DNA of 64,000 nucleotides from Candidatus Electrothrix rattekaaiensis (GTDB lineage Bacteria; Desulfobacterota; Desulfobulbia; Desulfobulbales; Desulfobulbaceae): NCBI GenBank assembly GCA_032595675.1, contig JAVQMD010000001.1, positions 868,001 to 932,000 of the forward strand, read 5' to 3'. Shown piece by piece: positions 52,197 to 63,972 of this stretch (position 1 is its first letter; each line of letters starts with the position of its first letter). The notes under the pieces were generated by a model. It saw only the letters and a program-made list of their open reading frames with translations, ran no database searches and was not told where the DNA came from. The position numbers and the translations under genes were made by a program.

Positions 52197-53453
52197 ATGC
52201 GTTATCTTTTCATCATAACGGCTCTCTTTACTTTTCTCAGTAATCCGGCCAGCTCCGCCCTGGTAAAATTCAAGTACGACCAAGCCGGAAACATGACTTC
52301 CGAGCAGGGGAAGTACTATGAATACAACGATGCCAATCAGCTCGTCCGGGTCAGAAAAGATTCTCCCACCGGGGAAATTCTTGCTGAATATGTTTACGAT
52401 TATCAGGGCCAGCGGGTTAAAAAGATAGAAAACGGGGTCACCACCTATTACATCGGCAAGCATTACGAGGAGAGAAAAGGGGCAACGGTTGATGAAAAAA
52501 CCAGCTATTTCTTTGCCAACAGTCAGCGAATCGCCAAGAGTTCCCAGAAGAACAAAGCTCCGCCAGAGGTAAGCTATTATCTGAATAACCATCTTGGTAG
52601 TGCTGATGTCGTCATTAATGAACAAGGCGTTCAAACAGACAGACTCAGGTATTTACCTTTCGGCGGATATCGCACCTACCCGCAAGAAAGGCACACCTTT
52701 ACCGGCAAGGAAAGGGATGAAGTAACTGACAATTACTACTTTGAAGCCCGGTATTATAATTCGAATATCAGAAGGTTTACTCAGGCTGATACGATTATTC
52801 CTGATTTGTATGATCCGCAGAGTTTGAATCGATATGCTTATACGCTCAACAATCCGCTGAAATATATTGATCCAACGGGTCATAACGCAGCAAAAGCACA
52901 TCTAACTGAGGCAGAAAAAGCAGAACTACTAATAAAGATAGAATATCAAAATAAAGAAATAAGAAAAGCTGAAAGATGGTCTAACTTCCTAGATTCTAGT
53001 TATATAGCATGTGAAGTGGTAAGTAAAGTCGGCGATATGTCATTATCTATACTTGGTGGAGATGTGCCGGGGCTAGTAGATGCTGGGGCAGAGGCAATAT
53101 ATACACAACAAAAATTTATGGGATGGGTGGATATTGATGCGTCAACCGATTTGAATTTAATGGAAATATCGGCTTCCGCTTTAGAAGATAAAGGGTTTGA
53201 TGGTGCTGCAAAAAATATAAGAGTAACGGAAGACCTTTATAACAAAGCTCAACCAGTTTTGGATGCCGTAGATCTTGCTAAGGCTAAAAAGAAATTTTTT
53301 AAAGCCCCAATGGATACATTTAAAGGGGGCGGTCCAGTAAGCAAAGGAGCAATGCGTAGTATGTGGGATGATATGGCAGAGTCCCAGCTTAGTTTTACCA
53401 CAGGACTGACTAATTATATAAAATCTTTTAAAAAAGACGAGAATGAAAAGTAA
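52197..53453 (+). CDS. Exported RHS-core protein with variable C-terminal domain (TcC-like), copy 2
   Basis: The 418-residue product has a signal peptide (residues 1-20, ...NPASSA). Residues about 22-230 repeat the RHS tip of copy 1 almost residue for residue (same [19 protein letters not shown] core and [13 protein letters not shown] end), while the C-terminal 185 residues ([16 protein letters not shown]...) are different, rich in Lys, Glu and Ala, and partly helical. The abrupt loss of similarity after DPTGH marks the cassette boundary. It ends 11 bp inside the start of the large shell gene, so it is in one operon with it. Confidence 0.85.
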   Translation: MRYLFIITALFTFLSNPASSALVKFKYDQAGNMTSEQGKYYEYNDANQLVRVRKDSPTGEILAEYVYDYQGQRVKKIENGVTTYYIGKHYEERKGATVDEKTSYFFANSQRIAKSSQKNKAPPEVSYYLNNHLGSADVVINEQGVQTDRLRYLPFGGYRTYPQERHTFTGKERDEVTDNYYFEARYYNSNIRRFTQADTIIPDLYDPQSLNRYAYTLNNPLKYIDPTGHNAAKAHLTEAEKAELLIKIEYQNKEIRKAERWSNFLDSSYIACEVVSKVGDMSLSILGGDVPGLVDAGAEAIYTQQKFMGWVDIDASTDLNLMEISASALEDKGFDGAAKNIRVTEDLYNKAQPVLDAVDLAKAKKKFFKAPMDTFKGGGPVSKGAMRSMWDDMAESQLSFTTGLTNYIKSFKKDENEK

Positions 53454-56400
53454 GCGATACAACGTCATTTCAATTTTGAGTAAAACTCTAATGCGCCCTC
53501 TAATCCTCCTTATATTATTTAAATATACTTTCTTCTCGTTTTTTGCCACCTTCCTCCACGCCGCCGAAGAATACGACTATACCTACCGATTCTCCGCAGC
53601 CGCAAAGCCAGAAACCCATTTCAAAAACATCTGGGGCGCATGGCAGACCGATCTCAACTCCGGTTCCTTTGGCTACTCCTTTGACATCGAAGTTCCACCC
53701 GGAACCGTCGGTCTCCAGCCCTCACTCCAGCTCGTCTACAACAGCCAAGCCGCCCAAAGTAAAGCAGGCTGGACAGGGGCTGGTTGGGATCTGCCTATCC
53801 CGTACATCCAGCGGGATATCGAATACACCAAGACCGATCCCTCTGATGACACCTTTGACCTCCACATGGATGGCAAGCACGATCTGGTCTATCAGAATTT
53901 CACCAGCTACAAAACCAAGATCGACAAATACCTCAGCATTGAAACCCGTAATAACGGCAGTAACTCAAAACAAATGTACTGGGTTGTCCGCAGTAAAGAC
54001 GGCACTACGTACCGCTTCGGCTATTTCAACCACTCGGAACAGCTCCAGAAAAACCGGGACGGTCGGGTAGATACTCAGGTCTATCGCTGGTGGCTGGACA
54101 CTGTCACCGATGTCCACGGCAACACCATCCATTTCACCTATAGCGAAACAGACACGGCAACATATATCAGCAAGATAGAGTACAACCGCAACAAGCTGAG
54201 AAAAGTAGAGTTTGGCTGGGAAGATAATCCCTATGCCTACATGACCATCGACCAGGGGTCTGAGGAAAAATTCACCCAACGCCTGAAGAAGATTACCGTA
54301 ACAGTCAGTAATCAGTTAGTCCGACGTTACGATTTATCATACAAGGGAAATGCAATAGGTTCCAACTCCTTATTAACCCAAATTACAACCGTTGGAAATA
54401 ACGGATCATCTTTACCACCTGTTGAATTCGGTTATAAGGAGATGCAGGTTGGTTTTGCTCCGTATATTGAGTGGGCGTACACAGATGACATTCCCATTCG
54501 GGAAACCGATGACGACAGTGATACCGTCAAAGACCTGATGGATATTAACGGTGACGGCCTGCCGGACAGGGTTCATCATGACGAAGCAACCTGGAAAATT
54601 CGCCTGAATACTGGCAATGGTTTTGAGGCTACGGAAAGAACGTGGGCTATACCAGGAAAAAACTGGGCTATTCGCCAGATTCACACCCCGGACGAACCGG
54701 ACGAAGAAGCTAATACCCAGAAAGCCCCGATGGATGTCAACCGAGACGGATATATCGACTTTGTTTGTGTTGATGATAAGGCGGATAACGGAAAAAAGGA
54801 TTGCCCGGAAGATGACAAGTTCAATGTAATTTTAGGTGACGGAAACGGATTTCAAACGTGGCAATATTGGTCTTTGCCTACAGATGATGTCTTTGTCCAA
54901 CGGGTTCGGGATGCGGAAGACAGCTCTGGCGATGTTCGTCAGGCTTTTTTTGATATGAACGGCGACGGCCTGCCTGATTTAGTAAAAGTCAATGAATCCG
55001 GCAACAAGTTTACAAATAAATACGGGAACGGCTGGGTGGTCTGGTTCAATACCGGATCAAGTTTTAACGGGAATGAGTGGTTCTGGCATGATCCCATCGG
55101 TGCCAGCTATAAAGGATATATTACTGATGTGCATATTGATGAGGATCATGATCGTATGCCGATCAAGGTGACCTATGAAGATATGAACGGTGATGGTCTC
55201 CCTGATATGGTTGATGCACGAGATAATGACGGCGAATGGAAGGTTTATCTGAACGATGGTAGCCAATTTCTTTCCTCAGAAATCTGGCATGCCGGGGCCG
55301 AGTATATCCGCAACACCAAGAAAGAAAGTGGTGACCTGAAAGATAATCTGATGGACATAAACGGTGACGGTCTGCCTGATCGAGTTTATGGTGAAAATGG
55401 TAATATGTGGTGGGTAATGTTTAATACAGGCAGAGGTTTTCTTACTGCCCAACAATGGCCGACCAATGCGAATCTTCCAGAGAAATATCTGCGGGATGTT
55501 AAAAAGAGTGGGGAAGTTCATCGGGATGTGCAGGATATTAACGGTGATGGCTCCCCGGATCTTATTCGTAAACAATCAGATCATTGGAATGTTTACATGA
55601 ATCAATCCATCCAGACTGATCTGATGAAAAGCGTAAAAACCTCTTACGGTGGTACAGTTGCCGTGACCTATAAGTCGTCGCGGGAATTTCCGCAGACCCG
55701 GCTGCCCTTTAATTTCTGGCTGGTGTCATCGTCTTCGACCAATAACGGTATGAGCGGGGATCATGCCTTGACCACTTCTACTAGATATGACTACAAGGGC
55801 GGTCTTTATGATTATCCGACCCGTGAGTTTCGAGGTTTTTACATAGTTACTGAAACACGAGGAGATAATACCAGAGTAGAACATGTCTTTAACCAGGATG
55901 AAGGAAGAAAAGGTAAAAAAATCTCCGAGCCGGTCTACTCTGCGGACGGGAAAAAATATGCTTCCAGTGATTGGACATGGAAAACCACAGCAAATAATGG
56001 GGTGTATCAGACGCTTTTGCACGTCCAAGATCAGAACACCTTTGACGGCACGTCGGATTCTGCCACTGCCAAGACGATTAGGACAATTTATCAGTCCTAT
56101 GATATTTATGGCAACCCATTACTGATTAAGCATTTAAATGATGTCTCGACTTCAACGGATGATCTCTATGAGCATTATGAGTACGTGCATAATACCTTCT
56201 TTAACATCGTTAATTGTCCTTGGAGAAACTATTTTACCGCCACAGAAGATGGTGAAGTTCTTCGGGAAACGCGGTTTGGCTATGATTATAAGTCGCCGGG
56301 AATGAACCCCGATTTTGGGCTGTTAACGCAGAAAGTTGAATTTATAGATACTGGTAATGATGCAGTAACCTCTTTCGATTATGACGATTATGGAAATCAG

Positions 56401-59331
56401 AAAAGTGTACTTGATGCTGAAGCACGGTTCAGTGAGACGATATGGGATAAAGTTTATCACACTTTTCCAGAGATAAAAATCAATGCACTTAAACAGGTTT
56501 TCAAATCCACATTTAATCCTGCTACTGGTAATCCGCTGACCGAAACCGATCCGAATAATTTCACGACATTCTACGAATACGATGCCTTTCAACGACTGCA
56601 TAAAAAGGCTCTGCCCTATGATTCGTTAGCTTCACCGACAGAAAAAATATCATACAGCATTAACGGTGCAGCTCCTGAATCTGTGCAGGTTGCTCAAAAA
56701 GACGGCTCGCCGGGAGGTGGCTACCTTGAAAGCTATCAGTATGTGGATGGATTCGGTGATCTGATGCAAGAGAAAAGCGAGGCGGAGAACTCCTCACAGC
56801 AGATCGCAGTTGATCATTTCTATGACAATATGGGCCGGGTAGAGAAGAAGACCCTGCCTCGTTATGTTTCTAAAACCTCATCCTATTCGTCAGCCAGTAA
56901 GAATAATTCAGGGGTAAGCTATCAATACGATACCTTAGGCAGACCGGTTAAAGTCATCAATCCTGATAACACCTCTCTTTCACGAGTGTTTGATCATTGG
57001 AAAGTGAGCGAGACTGACGAAAATCAGCACTTGAAGGAATACTTTTTTAATGCCCTGGAACGACCCCTTAAAATTATTGAGCATAATAACGGGGAACAAT
57101 ACACGACCCGCTATGCATACAACCGGTTCGGTGATATTGAAAAAATCTTTGATCATTATCAGAACCAGACCCGATACAAATACGATTCGTTAGGGAGAAA
57201 GACCTTTTCTGCTGATCCTAATCTCGGTACTTGGTCGTATCGGTATGACCGGGTAGGTAATCTGCGGTTTCAGAAGGACAGCCGTGATGTTGAAATTGAA
57301 CTTGTTTATGATGATATTAATCGAAAGACGAAAGAAATTCGTCCTAATGATCCAGATATTATCTATGAATATGATCTTGATGTCATCGGCCCGGTAGAAA
57401 AAATCACTGATGCAGCGGGCACAATTCGTTTTTATTACGACAATCGTCTGCGTAAAAACAAAGAAACCAGAACTATAGACAGTTTTTCCTGGACTTCGAA
57501 ATGGCGTTATGACTCAATGGATCGGGTTACCTGGGAAAAACATCCGAACGGAAAAGATGTTGACTATAAGTATAATAATCAAGGAATGTTGGAGTCAGTT
57601 CCGTCTCTGGTTTCGAATGTTGACTATAATGCCAACGGGCAGATCAAGAAACTGTCTCGTAATAATGGAGTAAGTACCGACTACGACTATTATCCAGGCA
57701 ATCTCAGATTGAGAACTTTAAAAACACCGTCTCATCAGGACTACTTTTATACCTTTGATAATAAAGGAAATGTAAAAACAGTCGAAGATAAGTTGGAACC
57801 GTACAAAGAGTTTTTTATATATGATGATTTGGACAGATTGACCAAGGCCGATGGGAATAACTATGCCGTAGAATATGGGTATAACGCAATTGGTAATTTG
57901 CGGACAGTCGTAAAAGACGGCGATCTACAAAACCTTTATTACGGTGCTGACGGAGGAAGAATCCCCCATGCAGTAACCGCGATCAACTCCAGTCAGCCTG
58001 TTGTTGAATTTTTTGCGATTAATAATGGTGATATGTATACCACCCTTACTGCGGTTACATTAAACAGTACTGTGAGTGAAAAGAATGTAACTGAGTTTAT
58101 GGCAAGTGAAGATATTAATTTTGCAAACGCAACCTGGAAGCCGTATCAGGGAACGGTTAATTTTACCTTATCCTCTGGGTATGGAATGAAAACAGTCTTC
58201 TTTAAAGTGAAAAACAGTAGCGGGGAATCGCAGGCAGTCAAAGATCAAATTGAATATCTCTTGGATAGTAACAACGATGGCATCCCTGACATCTTTGATC
58301 AAGATGGTGACGGAATGGAAGATTCCTGGGAGCTTGAAAATGGTCTTGATCCCAATAACCCGGATGACGCAACAGGCGATGCAGACGGAGACGGGCTTTC
58401 CAATAAGGAAGAATTCGGCCTGAGCACTGATCCTAATAATCCAGATACCGATGGTGACGGAATTAATGATGCCGTTGAAGTGAACAATGGCACTGATCCA
58501 ACGAACTCTGATACCGACGGTGACGGAATTGATGATGGTGAAGATTCAAATCCAACTACAGCTCTTCAGAATCCAACCAGCCTGACATACATTCTCCTGG
58601 CCGAGCATTTAACGCCTGGAGGTGGCGAAAGAAGTAACGGTGCATATTCTCTGCATGATTTACTTGGCAATGGAATCATGCCGTTTACCGAACCCAACCT
58701 CATTATTCTGGATGCTGACGACGACGGTATAGCCAATCAATTTGATAATTGTCCTGGTAAGTCAAATCCCTTGCAGGAAGACTTAGACAATGACGGTCGA
58801 GGAGATCTCTGTGACGATGATGATGACGGCGATGGAATAGAGGATATTCTGGACAATTGTATGTTAGTAGCCAATCCTGACCAGAAAAATACCGACGGAG
58901 ACGGGGAAGGCAATGCCTGTGATGAGGACGATGATAACGACGGTATGCCGGATAACTGGGAGATCCAACATGGTTTGAATCCTGAAGACCCCACTGATGC
59001 CGATTCAGATATGGATAATGATGGTATCTCTAATTTGGATGAATACTTAGGAGGAAGTGAACCGGATCGGGTGAAATCACTCTCCACACTCAAAGACTCG
59101 TCTATTATTCAGGTTATTTTCACCTTATTACTGAAAGACAAAGAGCAGACATCGGCTGCCGACACTCCCGGTGCAACATGCGGAACCGGTGGTATCTATG
59201 ATTGCAGTATGAACTGTATTGATTGGACTGAGGGTTCTTTGCTGGCTGGTGATGGAGTGTGTGACGATGAGTTCGCTGAAATGAATTTCAATTGTAAGGC
59301 GTTTGAATATGATGGGGGAGATTGTTTGTAA
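53443..59331 (+). CDS. Giant SpvB/VCBS/RHS shell protein with TSP3 repeats and LNR-like tail
   Basis: The 1962-residue product has a signal-like N-terminus (...FATFLHAA). Residues about 50-340: SpvB domain ([39 protein letters not shown]). About 350-730: VCBS/FG-GAP calcium-binding repeats ([22 protein letters not shown]). About 950-1500: YD/RHS repeats ([22 protein letters not shown]). About 1605-1880: thrombospondin type 3-like Asp-rich repeats (DTDGDGIND). Tail: Cys-rich [11 protein letters not shown]...FEYDGGDC, like Notch LNR modules. SpvB plus RHS is the layout of TcB toxin-shell subunits. It lacks its own RHS-associated core, which the two small proteins upstream have. Function in attack or surface attachment is inferred. 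Confidence 0.85.
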   Translation: MKSKRYNVISILSKTLMRPLILLILFKYTFFSFFATFLHAAEEYDYTYRFSAAAKPETHFKNIWGAWQTDLNSGSFGYSFDIEVPPGTVGLQPSLQLVYNSQAAQSKAGWTGAGWDLPIPYIQRDIEYTKTDPSDDTFDLHMDGKHDLVYQNFTSYKTKIDKYLSIETRNNGSNSKQMYWVVRSKDGTTYRFGYFNHSEQLQKNRDGRVDTQVYRWWLDTVTDVHGNTIHFTYSETDTATYISKIEYNRNKLRKVEFGWEDNPYAYMTIDQGSEEKFTQRLKKITVTVSNQLVRRYDLSYKGNAIGSNSLLTQITTVGNNGSSLPPVEFGYKEMQVGFAPYIEWAYTDDIPIRETDDDSDTVKDLMDINGDGLPDRVHHDEATWKIRLNTGNGFEATERTWAIPGKNWAIRQIHTPDEPDEEANTQKAPMDVNRDGYIDFVCVDDKADNGKKDCPEDDKFNVILGDGNGFQTWQYWSLPTDDVFVQRVRDAEDSSGDVRQAFFDMNGDGLPDLVKVNESGNKFTNKYGNGWVVWFNTGSSFNGNEWFWHDPIGASYKGYITDVHIDEDHDRMPIKVTYEDMNGDGLPDMVDARDNDGEWKVYLNDGSQFLSSEIWHAGAEYIRNTKKESGDLKDNLMDINGDGLPDRVYGENGNMWWVMFNTGRGFLTAQQWPTNANLPEKYLRDVKKSGEVHRDVQDINGDGSPDLIRKQSDHWNVYMNQSIQTDLMKSVKTSYGGTVAVTYKSSREFPQTRLPFNFWLVSSSSTNNGMSGDHALTTSTRYDYKGGLYDYPTREFRGFYIVTETRGDNTRVEHVFNQDEGRKGKKISEPVYSADGKKYASSDWTWKTTANNGVYQTLLHVQDQNTFDGTSDSATAKTIRTIYQSYDIYGNPLLIKHLNDVSTSTDDLYEHYEYVHNTFFNIVNCPWRNYFTATEDGEVLRETRFGYDYKSPGMNPDFGLLTQKVEFIDTGNDAVTSFDYDDYGNQKSVLDAEARFSETIWDKVYHTFPEIKINALKQVFKSTFNPATGNPLTETDPNNFTTFYEYDAFQRLHKKALPYDSLASPTEKISYSINGAAPESVQVAQKDGSPGGGYLESYQYVDGFGDLMQEKSEAENSSQQIAVDHFYDNMGRVEKKTLPRYVSKTSSYSSASKNNSGVSYQYDTLGRPVKVINPDNTSLSRVFDHWKVSETDENQHLKEYFFNALERPLKIIEHNNGEQYTTRYAYNRFGDIEKIFDHYQNQTRYKYDSLGRKTFSADPNLGTWSYRYDRVGNLRFQKDSRDVEIELVYDDINRKTKEIRPNDPDIIYEYDLDVIGPVEKITDAAGTIRFYYDNRLRKNKETRTIDSFSWTSKWRYDSMDRVTWEKHPNGKDVDYKYNNQGMLESVPSLVSNVDYNANGQIKKLSRNNGVSTDYDYYPGNLRLRTLKTPSHQDYFYTFDNKGNVKTVEDKLEPYKEFFIYDDLDRLTKADGNNYAVEYGYNAIGNLRTVVKDGDLQNLYYGADGGRIPHAVTAINSSQPVVEFFAINNGDMYTTLTAVTLNSTVSEKNVTEFMASEDINFANATWKPYQGTVNFTLSSGYGMKTVFFKVKNSSGESQAVKDQIEYLLDSNNDGIPDIFDQDGDGMEDSWELENGLDPNNPDDATGDADGDGLSNKEEFGLSTDPNNPDTDGDGINDAVEVNNGTDPTNSDTDGDGIDDGEDSNPTTALQNPTSLTYILLAEHLTPGGGERSNGAYSLHDLLGNGIMPFTEPNLIILDADDDGIANQFDNCPGKSNPLQEDLDNDGRGDLCDDDDDGDGIEDILDNCMLVANPDQKNTDGDGEGNACDEDDDNDGMPDNWEIQHGLNPEDPTDADSDMDNDGISNLDEYLGGSEPDRVKSLSTLKDSSIIQVIFTLLLKDKEQTSAADTPGATCGTGGIYDCSMNCIDWTEGSLLAGDGVCDDEFAEMNFNCKAFEYDGGDCL

Positions 59332-59694
59332 GCTGAAAGAAGAAAGGTTTCAGCCGGTTCACTATACATTGTTCCTTGCGTATCAAATCAGGTGCTTTGC
59401 TCTGACTTCCATCCCGGCCTTCGGTGGGCCGGGATAACAAAAAGGCATACCGTACCGTTCTGCACACTTCAATGGCAGATACATAATTTTTTCTTGCCAG
59501 ACCTCGCAACAAAAGGTACACCTCCCGTTTTCTTTCATCCACCGCCCGCAACAAGAAAGCAAGAGGCCGCAAGACAATTGCAAGCCTTGGCTTTTGAGAA
59601 GCGAGGCAATATTTTTTTCCTGCAACGGCCCGCATGACGATTGCGTCAGCCCGCTTGCAGAACACCGGAGACCGTTATTTTAACAGAAGAGTTC
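59332..59694. other. Intergenic region with a REP-like palindrome
   Basis: ATCCCGGCC at 59411-59419 pairs with GGCCGGGAT at 59427-59435. No coding frame in the region looks real; open frames on the minus strand have no ribosome binding site and no recognised motif. Confidence 0.5.
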
Positions 59695-62250
59695 ATGACA
59701 ACAAAAGTAAACCTGGATTCCATCCTGCCCCTAGTGCAAAAACCGGGGCGCTATATCGGCGGCGAGCTGAATTCCGTTCACCCGGATTACAGCCGGATCG
59801 ATCTTTCCTTTGCCCTGGTCTTCCCGGATCTCTACGAGATCGGGATGTCCCACCAGGGCTTGCAGATCCTCTATCATATCATCAACCGTCAACCCGGCTT
59901 GGCAGCGGAACGCTGTTATGCGCCGGATGTGGATATGGAGGCGCAGCTTCGTCAGCACAAGCTCCCCCTGTTTTCCCTGGAGACCCGGCGACCGCTGGCC
60001 GAGTTTGATGTGATCGGTTTCACCCTGCCTTATGAGCTTTGTTATACCAATATCCTGACCGTGCTCGACTTGGCCGGGATACCTTTTCGCTCCGAGGATC
60101 GGGGCGAGGACTTCCCGCTGATCATCGGCGGCGGGGCCTGCGCCATGAACCCGGAGCCGGTAGCGGATTTCTTTGACCTGATCGTGCTGGGAGACGGCGA
60201 GGAAGCGGTGCTGGAGCTTATCTGGGCTTTGCGTGCTTCCCGTGAACAAGGTTTTTCCCGCGCCGAGACTCTGCAATGTTGCGCAGATATTCAGGGTGTC
60301 TATGTACCCTCCCTGTTCAAGCCCCGCTACAGCGACGGGCGGCTGACCGCTATCGAACCGCTCAAAAAGGATTATCCGGCGGTCACCCGTCGTATTGTTG
60401 CCGAGCTGCCCCCGGTGGAACTTCTGACCCGTCCCTTGGTGCCCATAGTTAAACCGGTTCATGATCGGCTCGGGGTGGAGATTGCTCGTGGCTGTACCCG
60501 GAGCTGTCGCTTCTGTCAGGCAGGGATGATCTACCGACCAGTGCGGGAGCGCAGCAGAGAGCAGATCATGAAGCTGGCAGAGGAGGGCGTGCATAATTCC
60601 GGTTTTGATGAGCTGGCCCTCCTGTCTTTATCCACCGGAGATTATTCCGATCTGCCCGGACTGCTTCTTGAGCTGATGGATCATTTTGCTGAAGAGCATG
60701 TCTCGGTGGCCCTGCCGTCCATGCGGGTGGGAACCCTGACCCCGGAGGTGATTGAGCAGATCAAACGGGTGCGCAAGAGCGGCTTCACGGTTGCGCCGGA
60801 AGCGGGCACGGATCGTTTGCGCGAGGTGATTAATAAGGGCATCACTGAGGAAGATCTGCTGACCGGCTGCCGGGATGCCTTTGCAGCGGGCTGGAATGTA
60901 ATCAAGTTCTACTTTATGATCGGCCTGCCCACCGAGACTCAGGAAGATTTGGAGGCGATTATTGATCTGGCTGTGCGGGCAAAAAAAGAGGCCAAGGGTG
61001 GCAGAACCCAGATCAATGTTTCCGTGTCCACCTTTGTGCCCAAGCCCCATACCCCGTTTCAATGGCACGGTCAGCTTTCCATTGCCGAGACCAAGGAGCG
61101 GATTGATTTCCTGAAACGGAAGCTGCCCCGTAAGGGTTTTCGCCTGAAATGGCATGAGCCGTATCAGTCTTTCCTGGAGGGGCTGTTTTCTCGGGGTGAC
61201 AGGAGGCTGGCTCCGTTAATCGAGGCGGCTTGGCAAGCCGGGGCGCGGCTGGACGGCTGGTCGGATCATTTCCTGCTGGAACGTTGGCAGGAGGCGGCAG
61301 AGCAGCTCGGCCTGGATCTTGAGGCGTATCTTCACCCCAAAGATCAGGATGAGGTGCTGCCTTGGGATCATCTCCACTGCGGAGTCGGGCGTGATTTTCT
61401 GCTGGCCGAGTGGCAAAAGGCTCTGGAGCAGATCTACACCCCGGATTGTCGGAACAAGGGCTGTCAAAAATGCGGACTCTGTGATTTCAAGTCGATCCAG
61501 CCGCTGATTCAAAAAAAGAAAGAATCGGAACCGGCTGAAACAGCAGCGCAACAAAGCGAATCGGCCAGAGGTTCGTGGACACGAACCGAGCCGGGGCAGC
61601 AGCCGATATTCCGTTATCGGGTCCATTATTCTCGCGTAGGAGACGGACGCTTTCTGGGGCATCTGGAGGTGTTGCAACTGGTCTTTCGCGGCCTGCAGCG
61701 GAGCGGCCTGCCGATCCTCTTTTCCCAAGGCTTTAATCCCTCGCCCAAGGTCTCATTCAGTCCGGCCCTGCCGGTCGGCGTGGAAAGCCATATCGAGTAT
61801 TTTGATATAGACCTGTCCTCGCCCATCAAGAATCTTCAGGAAGCAGCGGAGTTGCTGAATATCAGTCTGCCGGATTTTCTTGCTGTGCAGGAAATGACGG
61901 CAATTCAAAAAAAGCCCCCGGTTGATCAGATTATCAGTTATCAATGCACCCTGCCGGACTCTGTTGATCTGGAACAGCTTGCCGGTCACGGCAAAGACTT
62001 TCTGGCCGCCGATCAATTTGTTATTGAGCGAATACGCAAGCAGAAGAAGCGCGAGCTTGATCTCCGGGCCTTGGTCAAACGCTTGGAGCTGGATGCAGAA
62101 CAGGGCAGGGTGCTCTTGCTGGACTTGCTTCACCCCCACGCAGCAGCCGGAACCAGTCCCCGTGAAATTCTGGAAAAGGTTCTGGGCTTGAGCGAAGAAC
62201 AGAGCCGGTTGGTGCGGATTGTGAAATGGAGATCGCAGGAGGTGGCGTAA
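59695..62250 (+). CDS. B12-binding radical SAM protein fused to DUF2344
   Basis: From the ATG at 59695, preceded by AACAGAAGAG, the product is 851 residues. Residues about 1-220 include a B12-binding-like domain (LVFPDLYEIGMSHQGLQ); the radical SAM core follows with RGCTRSCRFCQAGM (CxxxCxxC for the [4Fe-4S] cluster). The C-terminal 230 residues are DUF2344 (YRVHYSRVGDGRFLGHLEVLQ, SQGFNPSPKVSFSPALPVG). These two families (TIGR03960 and TIGR03936) are usually separate adjacent genes, or fused as here; the biochemical role is unknown. The cysteine-rich segment CRNKGCQKCGLCDF may bind another cluster. Codons are GC-rich, unlike the RHS locus before it. Confidence 0.9.
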   Translation: MTTKVNLDSILPLVQKPGRYIGGELNSVHPDYSRIDLSFALVFPDLYEIGMSHQGLQILYHIINRQPGLAAERCYAPDVDMEAQLRQHKLPLFSLETRRPLAEFDVIGFTLPYELCYTNILTVLDLAGIPFRSEDRGEDFPLIIGGGACAMNPEPVADFFDLIVLGDGEEAVLELIWALRASREQGFSRAETLQCCADIQGVYVPSLFKPRYSDGRLTAIEPLKKDYPAVTRRIVAELPPVELLTRPLVPIVKPVHDRLGVEIARGCTRSCRFCQAGMIYRPVRERSREQIMKLAEEGVHNSGFDELALLSLSTGDYSDLPGLLLELMDHFAEEHVSVALPSMRVGTLTPEVIEQIKRVRKSGFTVAPEAGTDRLREVINKGITEEDLLTGCRDAFAAGWNVIKFYFMIGLPTETQEDLEAIIDLAVRAKKEAKGGRTQINVSVSTFVPKPHTPFQWHGQLSIAETKERIDFLKRKLPRKGFRLKWHEPYQSFLEGLFSRGDRRLAPLIEAAWQAGARLDGWSDHFLLERWQEAAEQLGLDLEAYLHPKDQDEVLPWDHLHCGVGRDFLLAEWQKALEQIYTPDCRNKGCQKCGLCDFKSIQPLIQKKKESEPAETAAQQSESARGSWTRTEPGQQPIFRYRVHYSRVGDGRFLGHLEVLQLVFRGLQRSGLPILFSQGFNPSPKVSFSPALPVGVESHIEYFDIDLSSPIKNLQEAAELLNISLPDFLAVQEMTAIQKKPPVDQIISYQCTLPDSVDLEQLAGHGKDFLAADQFVIERIRKQKKRELDLRALVKRLELDAEQGRVLLLDLLHPHAAAGTSPREILEKVLGLSEEQSRLVRIVKWRSQEVA

Positions 62251-62600
62251 CGCCGGAGTGATCTGTTCGTTTTATCCCTCTTGTCATTCTCTTCTGAAAG
62301 GAGAATTGCTATCAGGGCAGGGTGATGGATATTCTGGATGCGGCGGTGTAGATATCGTTGCGACCGCACGATGAGGTGGGGGCTTGTGCGGGATACGAAC
62401 CCGAGACCCCGACCGCTAACCCTCATCACTGCGGGGTTTAAAAACTGGGTGTGATACCGGGATGAACCTATTTTGTCCTGTCATGAATTATTTCTTGTTT
62501 ACTTTTTATTCTAAATGGTGAAAACACTCCATCTGTAGAGTAGCTTTTTGTTTTTTTGTTTACCTGCTTAATATCCTATTACTCAAAGGCGTATCTGATC
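62251..62600. other. Intergenic region before the TIR gene
   Basis: No gene is seen. On the minus strand GGGTTCGTATCCC (around 62392-62404) looks like a tRNA T-arm, but no acceptor or anticodon arms fit around it; it may be a remnant or chance. Confidence 0.4.
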
Positions 62601-63458
62601 ATGGCAACCATAAGAGAATTTTTTGATACAGACATTAAGGATATGACGAAACATAATGATTGGGGGATGACGTTATTGGATGGTTCGCCGCTTCCGTCTA
62701 TAACAGCAAAAATTGCTTGGGATTTCGATGCGAACGCCAAGTACTGGTCTTTCTTTATTCCTGATGGCGTAGATATTAGCGGCTGCGTTAACTCTCTTTT
62801 CAAGTTACCAGAAATGTCACGATGCGTTTTGTCGGAAGGGGACGGTTTGTTTGTAGAGTCTGGTTTTGCTGGCTACTCAGAAAAGATGAGATCAAAGTCT
62901 CTGGTCTTCACGGGGCGAGTCTTTTTTTATATAGACGCATGGTTAGAGTTGTCTGAACGAAAAAAACTCACTAATGCTGGCAGTCAGTATGGTTTTCACG
63001 TTATTGTACGAGATAGAGAATATGCTAAAGTGAGATCTAGGAAAGAAAAACCTGTTGCATTTATTTCACACGATTCAAAAGATAAAGATTCACTTGTTCG
63101 CAATTTAGTTCTTGAGCTTAGTAAGTTGAGATGTATTGTATGGTATGACGAATACGCCCTCAAAGTCGGGGAGAGTCTTCGTGCTAGCATTGAGAAGGGC
63201 TTAAAGGAAACTAAAAAGTGTGTTGTTGTGCTGTCTCCTAACTTTTTGTCAAATGAAGGGTGGGGGAAGGTTGAATTTGATTCTGTATTTACTCGTGAAA
63301 TTATAGAAAAAGACAACGTCATGCTGCCTATTTGGCATAATGTCAGTGTGCAGGAAGTGTACGAATATAGTCCAAAATTAGCTGACAAAGTTGGTTTAAA
63401 TTCAGATATGGGTATTGAGAAGCTGGCCACTAAGCTCAAGCACGCTATTGCCGGCTAA
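62601..63458 (+). CDS. TIR-domain protein with unknown N-terminal domain
   Basis: From the ATG at 62601 the product is 285 residues; an upstream in-frame start at 62556 is less likely. Residues about 150-285 are a TIR domain: KPVAFISHDSKDKDSLV, VWYDEYALKVGESLRASIE, KCVVVLSPNFLSNEGWGKVEF. Trp221 and Glu225 make the WxxxE-type motif, with Glu225 the candidate catalytic residue of TIR NADases. The first 145 residues (WDFDANAKYWSFFIPDGVDI...) are not recognised. Bacterial TIR proteins often act in phage defence by degrading NAD+ or making signal nucleotides, usually with partner genes. No known partner (Thoeris ThsA, Argonaute, STING) is adjacent in the window. Confidence 0.88.
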   Translation: MATIREFFDTDIKDMTKHNDWGMTLLDGSPLPSITAKIAWDFDANAKYWSFFIPDGVDISGCVNSLFKLPEMSRCVLSEGDGLFVESGFAGYSEKMRSKSLVFTGRVFFYIDAWLELSERKKLTNAGSQYGFHVIVRDREYAKVRSRKEKPVAFISHDSKDKDSLVRNLVLELSKLRCIVWYDEYALKVGESLRASIEKGLKETKKCVVVLSPNFLSNEGWGKVEFDSVFTREIIEKDNVMLPIWHNVSVQEVYEYSPKLADKVGLNSDMGIEKLATKLKHAIAG

Positions 63459-63531
63459 ATATCAATGTTACGACGTTATTCGAGGGGATTAAGGTGTTAT
63501 GCAACTATGAAATATTCATTTTTTAGAAAAC

Positions 63532-63972
63532 ATGAAATTATATCTTGATGTCTGCACCATCTGCCGCCCCTATGATGATCAGCGGATGATGCGTATTCGC
63601 TTGGAAACAGACGCGGTTCATCTGATTCTGAGTAAAATCCGTGAGAGGACATATCAGGCCGTTACATCCCGCGTTCATATTCTTGAAGTATCGGCAATAT
63701 CAAACCTTGCTGAACGGATTGAACTGCTGACCCTGTTATCAGGATTTCAGTCAGACGTTGATGTTGATAAAGTACAGGCGGCACAACGGGCCGAGCAGCT
63801 TCACAGCTCAGGATTCGGTGTGGCGGATTCCGCTCATTTAGCGTATGCTGAAATTATAGCCGATGTCTTTATCACATGTGACGACAAGCTGCTCAAAAAA
63901 AGTCGGAAGGAAGATATTCGGGTGTCTGTCTATAACCCGATTGAATTTGTTGTAAAGGAGGAACTGCAATGA
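63532..63972 (+). CDS. PIN-domain protein (putative toxin nuclease)
   Basis: The 146-residue product has a PIN layout: KLYLDVCTICRPYDD with the first acidic residue at the N-terminus, SRVHILEVSAI with the central Glu, and SGFGVADSAHLAYAEIIADVFITCDDKLLKK with the last acidic residues. PIN domains cleave RNA and are common as VapC-type toxins. The next gene begins in its stop codon (ATGA), so the pair is translationally coupled. Whether the partner is an antitoxin cannot be told. The gene is 73 bp after the TIR gene. Confidence 0.8.
   Translation: MKLYLDVCTICRPYDDQRMMRIRLETDAVHLILSKIRERTYQAVTSRVHILEVSAISNLAERIELLTLLSGFQSDVDVDKVQAAQRAEQLHSSGFGVADSAHLAYAEIIADVFITCDDKLLKKSRKEDIRVSVYNPIEFVVKEELQ

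Noticed and set aside
59383..59625. Cys-rich minus-strand frame before the radical SAM gene
   Set aside because: Cysteine spacing matches no zinc-binding motif, there is no ribosome binding site, and it includes a palindrome.
62380..62440. tRNA gene on the minus strand
   Set aside because: A T-arm-like GGGTTCGTATCCC is visible, but the outer pair is mismatched and no acceptor, D or anticodon arm fits at the needed distances.
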